Shown one piece after another: positions 17,207-25,571 of a stretch of DNA of 64,000 bases. A program made the position numbers and the translations under genes. Position 1 is the stretch's first letter. Every line of letters starts with the position of its first letter. The stretch spans positions 124,001 to 188,000 of the forward strand of contig NZ_PYVW01000004.1 in assembly GCF_003056355.1 (NCBI RefSeq), read 5' to 3'. The DNA is from Devosia naphthalenivorans. GTDB lineage: Bacteria; Pseudomonadota; Alphaproteobacteria; Rhizobiales; Devosiaceae. The notes under the pieces are model-generated. The model did no database searches, was not told the origin of the DNA, and saw nothing but the letters and a program-made list of their open reading frames with translations.

Positions 17207-18268
17207 TCAGGGTTGTGTCTCTGGAATTTCAATCCTGAAGGGTACGGTGAGTACCTCTCCGCCGCCGATGAACTCGATCCACAGCGCGTAAGTGCCAGGA
17301 GCCGGCGGAGTGACGTGCAGGCTCATCTCTGGTGCGACACTACCTGCAGCGTCGGCTTGCGTTCCATGGCCGCCGGTGTCGTGTTCCGAATGGCTCTCCT
17401 TCATGGAACCATGACCGCCATGATCGTTGCTCATGTCATGCCCGGTTGCCGGCTCTGCAGCTTGACCGTGACCGGCATGGGCATCTGGTTGCTGTGTCGG
17501 GGGCTGGTGGCCGTCGCTTCCGTGATCATGGGAAGGGGCACCCGACGTCGGCTCGCCCGCGCCCATGGCGTGTGCATGCACGTAAGCCAGATCTTCCGCG
17601 TGAATAAAAACCGCATGGGCCGCAACGCCGAGATAAGGCGCCAGATCCGCGGCGGGCTCGCCGTTCTTTGTCACGACCAAGTTCATCATGCTTTCGATGC
17701 CGACCTCGAGCTGGGATGGATCCAGGGTCACCGAGTATTCGCCATCGGAGGACGTAACAGGGCCCGTTGAGGCTTCAGCGGGCGCTGCGGAGGCCGCATC
17801 CGGTGGTGCAGCGGTATCGGCCTCACCGATCGTCACGTCGAAACGGAGTACCTGCTGACCAAGCCCGGTTGGTACTGCGTCGGTGTAGATATGGTAGTCG
17901 CCTGGTGCCGGGAACTCCACTTCTGCGGTGAAGGCGCCATCTACACCGGCTTGTTCCACATGCCGATGAACCAGGGTCGTCAGCCCGGCATCCGTCGCCA
18001 GGATATGCAACTCCTGTGTGAGCTCCACGTCGAATTTGGGAATCTGCTTGCCCGTAGACAGATCGGTGTGCACCAGCTGAAGCTCACGGCTGAGCGGCCC
18101 GGTTTCTTGCAGTGTCATCTCGCCCGACACCAGCGGCTCAACGTCTGGAAGAGCGAATACGCCTTCAACCGATTGTTCCTGAGCCGCGATATCAGGCCAC
18201 CCAGCGCATACCACAAAAGCAGTCATGCAACTGCCGAACAGCGCTCGGTTGATTGGGGTTAAGATCAT
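17207..18268 (-). CDS. His-rich periplasmic protein, probable copper binder
   Basis: A 353-residue exported protein. The signal peptide covers about residues 1-28. Residues 45-150 form a beta-rich domain with FPAPGDYHIYTDAV, like YtkA/FixH-type folds. A second domain carries DLAPYLGVAAHAVFIHAEDL and YVHAHAMG. A low-complexity part at about 240-305 is packed with His, Asp and Gly (HDHGSDGHQ, HAGHGQ, HDMSNDHGGHG). A final beta domain ends FRIEIPE. The ATG follows GGAGGG. The family is uncharacterised to my knowledge; His clusters and position between nirK and ycnI/copCD point to copper storage or delivery. Confidence 0.75.
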   Translation of the reverse strand: MILTPINRALFGSCMTAFVVCAGWPDIAAQEQSVEGVFALPDVEPLVSGEMTLQETGPLSRELQLVHTDLSTGKQIPKFDVELTQELHILATDAGLTTLVHRHVEQAGVDGAFTAEVEFPAPGDYHIYTDAVPTGLGQQVLRFDVTIGEADTAAPPDAASAAPAEASTGPVTSSDGEYSVTLDPSQLEVGIESMMNLVVTKNGEPAADLAPYLGVAAHAVFIHAEDLAYVHAHAMGAGEPTSGAPSHDHGSDGHQPPTQQPDAHAGHGQAAEPATGHDMSNDHGGHGSMKESHSEHDTGGHGTQADAAGSVAPEMSLHVTPPAPGTYALWIEFIGGGEVLTVPFRIEIPETQP

Positions 18269-18300
18269 TCATCCCTCCACGGAGTGTGTTTGAAATAGCA

Positions 18301-18333
18301 GGCGGCCCGACGATAGCTTTACGTCAGGCCGCC
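18301..18333 (-). terminator. Strong hairpin downstream of nirK
   Basis: Twelve-base arms (GGCGGCCCGACG and CGTCAGGCCGCC, one G-U type mismatch) enclose a nine-base loop 13 bp after the nirK stop. There is no long T run behind it on the minus strand, so it may act as an mRNA-stabilising or attenuating element between nirK and the His-rich gene rather than as a full terminator. Confidence 0.6.
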
Positions 18334-18345
18334 CACAAAATTTTA

Positions 18346-19539
18346 CTAGTGCCCCGACATTGCCGGGTCCGGTGGCTCGCCGATGGGGCCAAACACATCG
18401 GGCTGCTCATCCCCCTCCACGATGAGGTAGCCGGCCAGGCCCCGTTCCGCACGCGAGAGAGCATGATCCACCAGCACGTAGCGTCCTGGCACTTCGCACT
18501 TGAATTCGACGATCGCTGCACCGCCCGAAGGCACCGTTACAGTCTGAACGTCGGTCAGCGGTGGGCTCGTTATCGAAGCGGCCTGATAGACGCGATCGAA
18601 GATCTCGCCGATCACGTGGAACGACGATGTGAAATTCGGGCCGCCGACACCAAAGAAGATGCGAACGGTCTCACCGACATTTGCCCGCAGCGGGAAGTGC
18701 TCGGTCAAGGCGCCGACATGGCCATTGAAGACAAAGTACTCCGGCCGCTCATTCAGCAGCTTTTCGTAGCTTTCGGTCAGCAGGCCGGGCGTACCGAATG
18801 GTTCCTCGGTATAGATTTCGCCCTGCATCACGTAGAATTCCTTGTCGACCGGAGGTAGTCCCTCTTCTGGTTCGACCAGGATCATTCCGTACATGCCCGC
18901 GGCAATGTGCATGGCAACCGGTGGCACGGCGCAGTGGTAGACATAGAGCCCGGGATTGAGTGCCTTGAAGCGGAAAGCGTGCTCTTCGCCAGGCATCGAA
19001 GTGGTCAGAACCGCACCGCCGCCCGGCCCTGTTGCAGCGTGGAAATCCACGTTGTGGGCCATCCAGCTGTCTTCTGCATTGCGCAGATAGCACTCCACCG
19101 TATCGCCCACGCGAACGCGGATCATGGGACCGGGGACGCGGCCGTTGAAGGTCCAGTACCGGAATACACTGTCGCCACCCAGATGCGCCTCGAGTTCCAC
19201 CGTCTCGAGGTCAACGCGTACGGTCTGCGGCTCACGACGTGTGATCGGCGGAGGTATGTCGGCAGGATCGTGCGCGATGTCGGCGTGGTGGGTCATCTCC
19301 GGATTCACCTGGTAGAGGCGACCACTCAAGCTGGTGCCACCAGCACGCGACATTGCACCGTACGAGGGTGACGCACCCGACATGCTACCGTGCGAGTGTG
19401 CTGGCTGCGCCTGTGCAGCCTGAACACCCAGGACCCCCAGGGTGAGCCCCGCCGAGCCTGCCAGGATGCTGCGCCTGCTCATGCCGCGATCCAGTCCGAC
19501 AGGACCGGCTGGTTCGTCATCTTTTTGCTTGTTGGTCAT
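18346..19539 (-). CDS. nirK: Copper-containing nitrite reductase NirK
   Basis: A 397-residue periplasmic enzyme that reduces nitrite to NO. A twin-arginine signal (SRRSILAGSAGLTLG, about residues 21-35) is followed by two cupredoxin domains. All ligands are visible: type 1 copper His162, Cys203, His211 and Met216; type 2 copper His167, His202 and His359; catalytic Asp165 and His308. The core AHNVDFHAATGPGGG and YVYHCAVPPVAMH are diagnostic. The ATG at 19539 (MTNKQKDDEP) follows GGAGAAGC. It lies 112 bp after pseudoazurin, its likely electron donor. A His/Met-rich linker (HSHGSMSG) precedes the first domain. Confidence 0.95.
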   Translation of the reverse strand: MTNKQKDDEPAGPVGLDRGMSRRSILAGSAGLTLGVLGVQAAQAQPAHSHGSMSGASPSYGAMSRAGGTSLSGRLYQVNPEMTHHADIAHDPADIPPPITRREPQTVRVDLETVELEAHLGGDSVFRYWTFNGRVPGPMIRVRVGDTVECYLRNAEDSWMAHNVDFHAATGPGGGAVLTTSMPGEEHAFRFKALNPGLYVYHCAVPPVAMHIAAGMYGMILVEPEEGLPPVDKEFYVMQGEIYTEEPFGTPGLLTESYEKLLNERPEYFVFNGHVGALTEHFPLRANVGETVRIFFGVGGPNFTSSFHVIGEIFDRVYQAASITSPPLTDVQTVTVPSGGAAIVEFKCEVPGRYVLVDHALSRAERGLAGYLIVEGDEQPDVFGPIGEPPDPAMSGH

Positions 19540-19651
19540 CTTGCTTCTCCGGTGAGAGGTCACGGGCTAACGAGAGAGATAGTGGATAGTTCACGCGGAC
19601 GTTACATCTTCGCGGGTCGTCGCCTACTGCAGCAGATCGGTCATCAGGCTT

Positions 19652-20098
19652 TCACAGGCCGAGTGCCGCGTAGGCTGCGTCCATCCGCTCCTGCGCCTTG
19701 GGTGGCAGCTTCACGCCCTTGGCCGTCTCCAGATTGGCAGGTGCGTCACCGACCACGATCATCGCGACCATGCCCATGCCGAAGTGCGGGGCGCACTTGA
19801 CGCCATAGGCACCCGCTACCTCCAGGTTCACGGTGAAAGTCTCACCCATCTTGCCCTTGAAGGCTTCGGCGCCCTCCGGCAGCATGTCCTTGATGGTTTC
19901 GGCGTTGTGCCCCTTGTCCGTTGCGACAAAGGTGACCGTGTCGCCCGGCTGGGCCTGGATGAACGCGGGCTCGAACACCATCGTGCCCGCCTCGCCCTTG
20001 TTCATCATGTGAATTTCGTGGTCGGCGGCGAAGGCTGGCACCACGAGAAACCCCGCCATAGCAATGGCCAGGGCGGCGGTGTTGATTGCGATGCGCAT
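19652..20098 (-). CDS. Pseudoazurin, electron donor to NirK
   Basis: A 148-residue blue copper protein of the periplasm. The signal peptide ends at VPAFA near residue 24. Counting from the mature end, the type 1 copper ligands fall exactly at the classical positions His40 (in DKGHNAETI), Cys78, His81 and Met86 (in [10 protein letters not shown]). The C-terminal helix ([15 protein letters not shown]) is typical. It is the first gene of the nirK cluster, and a perfect FNR-type box is centred 81 bp before its start. Confidence 0.95.
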   Translation of the reverse strand: MRIAINTAALAIAMAGFLVVPAFAADHEIHMMNKGEAGTMVFEPAFIQAQPGDTVTFVATDKGHNAETIKDMLPEGAEAFKGKMGETFTVNLEVAGAYGVKCAPHFGMGMVAMIVVGDAPANLETAKGVKLPPKAQERMDAAYAALGL

Positions 20099-20172
20099 CG
20101 TGTATCTCCTTAAGCGCGAGGTCCAATTTGGCCTCTTCGCGATCCTTCTAGTTGGAACCTCATGGCCGCTCT

Positions 20173-20186
20173 TTGATCCGGATCAA
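20173..20186. promoter_or_regulatory. FNR-type box between pseudoazurin and the Crp/Fnr gene
   Basis: The sequence TTGATCCGGATCAA is a perfect TTGAT-N4-ATCAA dyad. It is centred about 81 bp from the pseudoazurin start and about 107 bp from the divergent Crp/Fnr start, so it could control both, including autoregulation. Confidence 0.85.
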
Positions 20187-20286
20187 AGAGTTGGCTCTTT
20201 GCCGCAAGTGGCTTGGTCGGTGTTTGGATTGCGGTTCGGCAGTGCTCTCGTGTAATGGTGCGGCATAATCACGGAAGGGCAGGATA

Positions 20287-20991
20287 TTGGCCGGTATTGA
20301 TCCAAGCCTGGTGCGGTCGCTGCCGCTGTTCCAGAAGCTGAACGAGGACGAACTCAAGAACCTGCTGTCCCGTGCGATGCTGCGTCGCGTTCCTGTCGGG
20401 GAGGCGGTGTTCGAGCAAGGTCAACCGGCAACCCAGTTTTTCCTGCTCCTGCATGGTCGTCTGAAAGTCACACAGGTAACCGCGGACGGCCAGCAGATCA
20501 TCGTGCGGGTAGTCCATCCAGGGGACATCTTCGGCTTTGCCAAGGCCCTGCAACGCACGGACTACCCCGGCACCCCCACGGCGGCGGCGGAAAGCCTTGT
20601 GATTTGCTGGCCGACGGAGAGTTGGGACATTTTGATCGAACAGATCCCTCATCTGGCGGTCAACGCGATGCAAACGATAGGCCAGCGTCTTCAGGAGGCT
20701 CACACCCGGCTGCGGGAGATGGCCACCGAAGAGGTTGAACCACGCCTGGCCCATGCTGTCCTGCGGCTGATCAAGCAGGCCGGGAAAAAGGAAAGTGCCG
20801 GCATCCGCATTGATTTTCCCATTTCACGGCAGGACCTTGCCGAGATGACCGGCACGACGCTTCACACCGTGTCGCGGATCCTCAGCGCCTGGGAGGCTCA
20901 GGGGCTCGTCATCGGGGGGCGGCGGAAGCTGTTGGTGTGCGATACCGCCGCCCTGGGCGTCATCGCCGAGAAATCCAGCGCCTCCAAATGA
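20287..20991 (+). CDS. Crp/Fnr-family regulator, NnrR/Dnr-like
   Basis: A 234-residue transcription factor with an N-terminal cyclic-nucleotide-binding-like domain (GEAVFEQGQPATQFFLLLHG, then VVHPGDIFG) and a C-terminal winged helix-turn-helix (ISRQDLAEMTGTTLHTVSRI). It has no cysteine cluster at the N-terminus, so it cannot carry an FNR-type iron-sulfur cluster; NO- or redox-sensing NnrR/Dnr proteins have this form. The recognition helix reads TLHTVSR where FNR and FixK have a glutamate (ETxSR). The start is TTG at 20287 behind GGGCAGGA. It likely controls the nir and cco genes. Confidence 0.9.
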   Translation: MAGIDPSLVRSLPLFQKLNEDELKNLLSRAMLRRVPVGEAVFEQGQPATQFFLLLHGRLKVTQVTADGQQIIVRVVHPGDIFGFAKALQRTDYPGTPTAAAESLVICWPTESWDILIEQIPHLAVNAMQTIGQRLQEAHTRLREMATEEVEPRLAHAVLRLIKQAGKKESAGIRIDFPISRQDLAEMTGTTLHTVSRILSAWEAQGLVIGGRRKLLVCDTAALGVIAEKSSASK

Positions 20992-21104
20992 GCGCCGTTC
21001 CGCATCCCAGTTGCGTTGAGGCACTCGCTGATGCATAGCCTGAGGGCGAACCTGCCAGCCGCCGGGCAGAGCACTCCTTTGTTCGAACCAACAAGCCCTC
21101 CAAA

Positions 21105-21788
21105 TTGACCGAGTTTCTTGTCGCCCTCGCCGCGTTCCTGCTCCTGCACATCGTGCCTGCCCTTCCAGGCATCCGCGCCAGGCTGATCGGCACGGTTGGC
21201 CGTGGGGTCTATCTGGCGGCGTATTCGATCGTGTCGTTGGTGTTGCTCGCCTGGATGATCCATGCGGCACTCAAGCTCGAGTTCACCCCGCTATGGTCTT
21301 CGGCGTCCTGGCAGGCATGGTTCACCTTGATCCTGACCCCGATCGGGCTGTTCCTGCTTCTTGCCGGGCTGATGAGTGCAAATCCGGCTTCGATTTCCAT
21401 GGCGCGTGACGGCTCGCCAGGCGCCATAACCGCAATTACCCGCCATCCGGTGCTGTGGGGTTTCGTGTTTTGGTCGGCCAGCCATATCGTGCCGAACGGC
21501 GATCTCCGGAGCCTGCTGCTGTTCGGCATTCTCCTGCTTTTTGCGCTGCTCGGCATTCCCATGAGCGAACGCAGAGCCCGCAAACGGCTTGGGGCGGATT
21601 GGCCAAACCTAAGTCGCACTACTTCCGTGGTGCCGTTTGTGGCCATTGCAGGGGGTCGAACGAGGCTCCGGGTGGATAGGCCCATGGGGCTGGCTCTGCT
21701 CATCACCGCCGCAGTCACAGCCTGGCTTTTGACTGGCGGGCACGTGATGCTGTTTGGTGCCGATCCGCTGGCGCTCGCGGGGTGGTAG
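21105..21788 (+). CDS. nnrU: NnrU family membrane protein
   Basis: A 227-residue inner-membrane protein of the NnrU family, found with nitrite and NO reductase genes and needed for their function in some bacteria. About six helices are present; the family segments are ITRHPVLWGFVFWSASHIV and GIPMSERRARKRLGADW. The start is probably a TTG at 21105, with only a weak ribosome binding site, so it may lie elsewhere. It overlaps the DUF454 gene by seven bases. Confidence 0.9.
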   Translation: MTEFLVALAAFLLLHIVPALPGIRARLIGTVGRGVYLAAYSIVSLVLLAWMIHAALKLEFTPLWSSASWQAWFTLILTPIGLFLLLAGLMSANPASISMARDGSPGAITAITRHPVLWGFVFWSASHIVPNGDLRSLLLFGILLLFALLGIPMSERRARKRLGADWPNLSRTTSVVPFVAIAGGRTRLRVDRPMGLALLITAAVTAWLLTGGHVMLFGADPLALAGW

Positions 21789-22261
21789 GCTCGCCCCAGG
21801 AAGATGATCGGCCTCCACGGTCTGCACCGCCGACGCCAGAACAGGAAACCGCCGCAACCGGCGCCCGCAAAAGAGCGGGGCCGGTGAAACGGGCGCTCTA
21901 TCTGACGCTGGCTGTCACAATGGTGGCACTTGGGCTGGTCGGTATCGTGCTCCCGCTCCTTCCCTCGACGCCTTTCTTGCTGGCCGCACTGTGGCTGTTC
22001 ACCCGTTCCTCGCCGAAAGCCGAGGCCTGGCTGCTGAACCACAGCGTGCTTGGCAGACCACTGCGCGATTGGCGCAAGGAACGGGCGATTTCCCGAAGGC
22101 ACAAGGGCGCCGCTCTGGTGGGCCTGGCGGCGAGCTATGCCGCACTCCTTTATTCAACGGGACCGGATCTTCTGCTGTCCCTCCCGGTTGCGGGTATCCT
22201 ACTGGCAGCTGCCGGCTTCATCGTGACGCGCCCTGCCCCAGCGGATGGCTCACGAGAATAG
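21782..22261 (+). CDS. DUF454 (YbaN-like) membrane protein
   Basis: A 159-residue protein with a polar Pro-rich N-terminus (about 30 residues) and the DUF454 core GIVLPLLPSTPFLLAALWLF, then HSVLGRPLRDWRKERAISRR. Three or four helices are predicted by eye. The function is unknown. The GTG start overlaps the end of nnrU, which implies co-translation with it. The N-terminal extension before KRALYLTLAV is longer than usual for YbaN. Confidence 0.85.
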   Translation: MVGSPQEDDRPPRSAPPTPEQETAATGARKRAGPVKRALYLTLAVTMVALGLVGIVLPLLPSTPFLLAALWLFTRSSPKAEAWLLNHSVLGRPLRDWRKERAISRRHKGAALVGLAASYAALLYSTGPDLLLSLPVAGILLAAAGFIVTRPAPADGSRE

Positions 22262-22361
22262 CCTAACTGACGCGGGAATTCCTTCGCCGTTTGTTGCTGT
22301 AGCGCAAAGACTGCTGCCCGCTTTGCGGCCATCACCATCCCGCATGAAATCGAGGTGCGAG

Positions 22362-23588
22362 ATGGCCAATGTGGAGAAGATCAAGAGGGAGCCGGTTCCC
22401 AGGGGGCTACTGAGGAGCGGCCCGGTGATCCTGTCCTACGGATTCCGCCCATTTTTCCTCGGTGCGGCAGTCTGGAGTGCTGTCGCCATGGTTCTTTGGA
22501 TTTCGGAGATATCGCTCGGTCTGGGCCTGGGAGGATCTCTGGGCGGCTCCGCCTGGCATGCGCACGAAATGCTGTTCGGCTTTACCTCCGCAGCGCTTGC
22601 CGGCTTTCTGCTCACGGCCATCCCCAATTGGACCGGACGACTTCCTGTTTCGGGGACCCCGCTGTTGGGCCTGTTCTCTCTCTGGCTCGCTGGCCGGCTG
22701 GCACTGCTTTGGCCGGGCGTTCTTGGAGAGGCCGCCAGCATCGCAATCGATGTTTCGTTCCTGCCGGTTCTGTTCCTGATTTGCGGCCGCGAGATTGTCG
22801 CTGGGCGCAAGTGGAAGGACCTCAAGGTGCTTGGCGTACTATTCGCCCTTGGCGCGGCCAATGGCTTCTTCCACTATTCCAACGTCGTGCTTGGCGAAGT
22901 GTCGTTGCCGTCGCGCATTGCCATCGGCGCCTACCTGATGCTGATCATGATCATTGGCGGCAGAATTCTCCCCAGCTTCACCACTAACTGGCTAAAAAAG
23001 CAGGGAGCGACCAGGCTGCCGGCCTCATACGCCCGCCTTGATACGGCATCTCTGCTCGTGGCAGTTGGCGCCCTCTCGCTCTGGGCTATTCGCCCATATG
23101 ACCAAATCGCAGGCTTGGCCTGCCTGGCAGCGACAGCGCTCCAGGGGGTGCGTCTTTTCAGGTGGCGTGGCTGGGCGACGTCTGCCGAACCTCTAGTGCT
23201 CATTCTCCATGTGGCCTACGCCTTCGTGGTCTTGAGCTTTGCGTCCTTTGCCGCGACTGCCTATGGCTTGCTGGAGCCCACTGCCGCGTTGCACGTGGCT
23301 ACTGCAGGCAGCATTGGCTCGATGACCCTGGCTGTGATGACACGAGCGTCCCGCGGCCACACGGGCCTTGAGCTTCGCGCCTCGCCCATGACCATGGCCG
23401 CCTATGTCGCAGTTGTTCTTGCAGGCGTCCTCCGTCCGTTGACCGCCGCTTTTCCCGATCTGCATCTCGAGGTATTGGGCCTGTCAGGTGCGCTGTGGAT
23501 TGCTGCCTTTCTCCTGTTTGCGCTGGAGTATGGCCCGGTTCTCAGCAGCAAGCGGAAGGAAATGCCGGCATCTCGGCGATCGATGTGA
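22362..23588 (+). CDS. nnrS: NnrS family haem-copper membrane protein
   Basis: A 408-residue, about 12-helix protein of the NnrS family, which protects cells from nitrosative stress and accompanies denitrification genes. The diagnostic histidine motif SAWHAHEMLFGFTSAALAGF is present, with GFRPFFLGAAVWS before it and MTRASRGHTG near the C-terminus. I choose the ATG at 22362 (MANVEKIKRE) behind GAGGTG; the longer upstream reading includes improbable sequence. It ends the nnrU-DUF454-nnrS run. Confidence 0.92.
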   Translation: MANVEKIKREPVPRGLLRSGPVILSYGFRPFFLGAAVWSAVAMVLWISEISLGLGLGGSLGGSAWHAHEMLFGFTSAALAGFLLTAIPNWTGRLPVSGTPLLGLFSLWLAGRLALLWPGVLGEAASIAIDVSFLPVLFLICGREIVAGRKWKDLKVLGVLFALGAANGFFHYSNVVLGEVSLPSRIAIGAYLMLIMIIGGRILPSFTTNWLKKQGATRLPASYARLDTASLLVAVGALSLWAIRPYDQIAGLACLAATALQGVRLFRWRGWATSAEPLVLILHVAYAFVVLSFASFAATAYGLLEPTAALHVATAGSIGSMTLAVMTRASRGHTGLELRASPMTMAAYVAVVLAGVLRPLTAAFPDLHLEVLGLSGALWIAAFLLFALEYGPVLSSKRKEMPASRRSM

Positions 23589-23607
23589 GTAAATGCCAGC
23601 TCTTAAT

Positions 23608-23685
23608 CCGGTCGGCACGGTGATGATCATGGACGCGATCATGAAATAGCCCTGCACATCCACCGATAGACCTGACGTCAACATG
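23608..23685 (-). pseudogene. Relic of a cytochrome c oxidase subunit I gene
   Basis: This short segment aligns without gaps to 26839-26916 inside ctaD, with about 8 mismatches in 78 positions by eye. Read on the minus strand it gives LTSGLSVDVQGYFMIASMII, matching [20 protein letters not shown] of subunit I. Nothing else of the gene remains on either side; nnrS ends 20 bp before it and the VIT-type gene starts right after. It is the scar of a lost or rearranged second ctaD copy. Confidence 0.8.
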
Positions 23686-23690
23686 CGCCA

Positions 23691-24413
23691 ATGGTGAAAG
23701 CTCAAATGCCCCTTCCCTACCATTCCGCACACCAAGAAGTGCATTTTATCAACCGCTCCGGATGGCTGCGTGCCGCGGTCCTTGGGGCTAATGATGGTAT
23801 CGTCTCTGTGTCATCGCTGATCGTCGGCGTTGCGGCTGCCGATCCGGGGCCTGGAACTGTTCTAATCGCAGGTGTGGCCGGGCTTGCCGCCGGAGCCATG
23901 TCCATGGCAGCAGGAGAGTATGTGTCGGTCAGTTCGCAGTCTGATATCGAACGCGCAGACATATCGCGGGAGGAACAGGCGTTGATCGATACGCCAGCCG
24001 AGGAGGAAGCCGAACTGGCTTCAATCTATGAATCGCGCGGACTGTCACCGGCAACAGCGGCACTGGTCGCCAGGGAAATGACCGAAAAAGACGCCTTGGG
24101 TGCCCATGTCCGGGACGAGCTTGGCTTGTCCGAAGTTCATAGCGCCAACCCCTTACAAGCAGCATTGGCCTCGGGCCTGACCTTTACTGTCGCCGCTGCC
24201 TTGCCGCTGGTCGCAGCTGTGATGGCGCCGGCTGGCACCATCATACCGGTAGTCATCGTGACAACCCTGATCTGCCTTGCAGGGCTCGGAGCGCTGGGCG
24301 CTCAAGCGGGCGGTGCCCCAAAGCTGCGCCCTACTGCACGCGTGTTGTTCTGGGGAGCGGCCGCCATGGCCACTACTACGGCTATCGGTGCCGTGTTTGG
24401 CGTCAGCGGATAA
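23691..24413 (+). CDS. VIT1/CCC1 family metal transporter
   Basis: A 240-residue membrane protein of the VIT1/CCC1 family of iron/manganese carriers. Signature parts are AAVLGANDGIVSVSSLIVGV, AGAMSMAAGEYVSVSSQSDI and the acidic metal-binding domain EEEAELASIYESRGLS. Five helices are expected. The start is unsure: ATG at 23691 or 23706, neither with a clear ribosome binding site. The gene begins inside the sequence bordering the ctaD relic, so its promoter region has been rearranged. Confidence 0.88.
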   Translation: MVKAQMPLPYHSAHQEVHFINRSGWLRAAVLGANDGIVSVSSLIVGVAAADPGPGTVLIAGVAGLAAGAMSMAAGEYVSVSSQSDIERADISREEQALIDTPAEEEAELASIYESRGLSPATAALVAREMTEKDALGAHVRDELGLSEVHSANPLQAALASGLTFTVAAALPLVAAVMAPAGTIIPVVIVTTLICLAGLGALGAQAGGAPKLRPTARVLFWGAAAMATTTAIGAVFGVSG

Positions 24414-24588
24414 CGCCGACATTTTGGCAGAACAGGGCGCATGGCTCTTTGGCTTATGCTATGCCTGACATCATTCCATCTGCTAGGGCAAGGTCAGTTG
24501 CAGCAGGGCGCGGAATCATCATGGGACGGTTGGCCTTGGCTTTGTGGCAACACCGTCGTTTTATGCCCTGCTTGAAAAGGGCTAGGCT

Positions 24589-25302
24589 ATGCTGATCCGT
24601 GAAGGCGACCAACGCAATATTTCGATCGATATTCGCCTCGCTGTCCTGCTCGCCGGTATTGCTGGAGCGTTGAACGCTGCGGGCTTTCAAGCTGTCGGGC
24701 TATTCTCGGCCAATATGACCGGCAACGTCTCCGCGCTTTCGGATCATCTGGGTCTCGGGCAATTCAGTGCGGCAGCCCTGTTTGGCTCTCTGATTGTGCT
24801 CTTCATTGCTGGAGCGTTCGTTTCGGGTCTTCTAATTGAGGCCGGACGCAAGCGACAGGTGCGGGCGATCTACGCGTTCAGCATCGCGCTTGAGGGATTA
24901 TTGCTGTTGTTACTCGGCGGACTGGATGTCATCGTCCACGCTCTCGACCAGAGCTTTTCATTGGTGCTCGGTCTGAGCTTTGTGATGGGCCTACAGAACG
25001 CCGCAACAACACGCATCTCGAATGCCCGGGTGCGCACCACTCACGTTTCGGGAATGGCAACTGATATCGGCTTGGGAATCGCTGCCTTGTGCGGTGGCGG
25101 CGGCCCTGAGCGGGAGGATGCCCTTGCCAGACTTCGCCTCTACACAAGCACGATTATTGCGTTCCTGATCGGCGGGGTTCTCGGAGCCATCCTATATCTC
25201 CTCATAGGCGGTTATCTTCTCATCATAACAGCTGCAATTCTGTTCGCCATCGCCCTACCGGAAGTCAGGCGCGCTCGCATGAAGGACCATCACGCGGTTT
25301 AA
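24589..25302 (+). CDS. DUF1275 (YoaK-like) membrane protein
   Basis: A 237-residue protein with six or seven helices. The family pattern is clear: AGALNAAGFQAVGLFSANMT, then GLQNAATTRISNARVRTTHV and SGMATDIG. Function unknown. It begins 175 bp after the VIT-type gene on the same strand and may be transcribed separately. Nothing ties it to denitrification apart from position. Confidence 0.88.
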   Translation: MLIREGDQRNISIDIRLAVLLAGIAGALNAAGFQAVGLFSANMTGNVSALSDHLGLGQFSAAALFGSLIVLFIAGAFVSGLLIEAGRKRQVRAIYAFSIALEGLLLLLLGGLDVIVHALDQSFSLVLGLSFVMGLQNAATTRISNARVRTTHVSGMATDIGLGIAALCGGGGPEREDALARLRLYTSTIIAFLIGGVLGAILYLLIGGYLLIITAAILFAIALPEVRRARMKDHHAV

Positions 25303-25488
25303 ACACCGCATGTTGCATTGCCAGTGCAGAGTCCAGTTGCGGCTTACCGGTCCAAGAGTACATCTGTGATCTGCCATGTCCATGATTGTCGCAGTGGCTT
25401 TGCCGCATATCAGTGCGCGTGACCAAGGTTTTGTCGGCATTTAAGTTCGTTCGGGCAAGTCGGTGGTGGAGAACAAATCCTCGCGAAA

Positions 25489-25502
25489 TTGATCTCGCTC
25501 AA
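25489..25502 (+). promoter_or_regulatory. Near-consensus FNR-type box before the second pseudoazurin-like gene
   Basis: The sequence TTGATCTCGCTCAA differs from TTGAT-N4-ATCAA at one position. Its centre is about 76 bp before the gene start, nearly the same spacing as the perfect box before pseudoazurin (81 bp). The match and spacing together suggest a weaker site of the same regulator. Confidence 0.5.
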
Positions 25503-25571
25503 AGAACGCCGGTTGTCGCCGATATAGACAGCGGACAACAGCACACGCGCTGCAACTTTAGGAGATCTCCC

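Noticed and set aside
19540..19651. Separate FNR-type promoter for nirK
   Set aside because: No TTGAT-N4-ATCAA match is visible in the gap after pseudoazurin; nirK is more simply transcribed from the pseudoazurin promoter.
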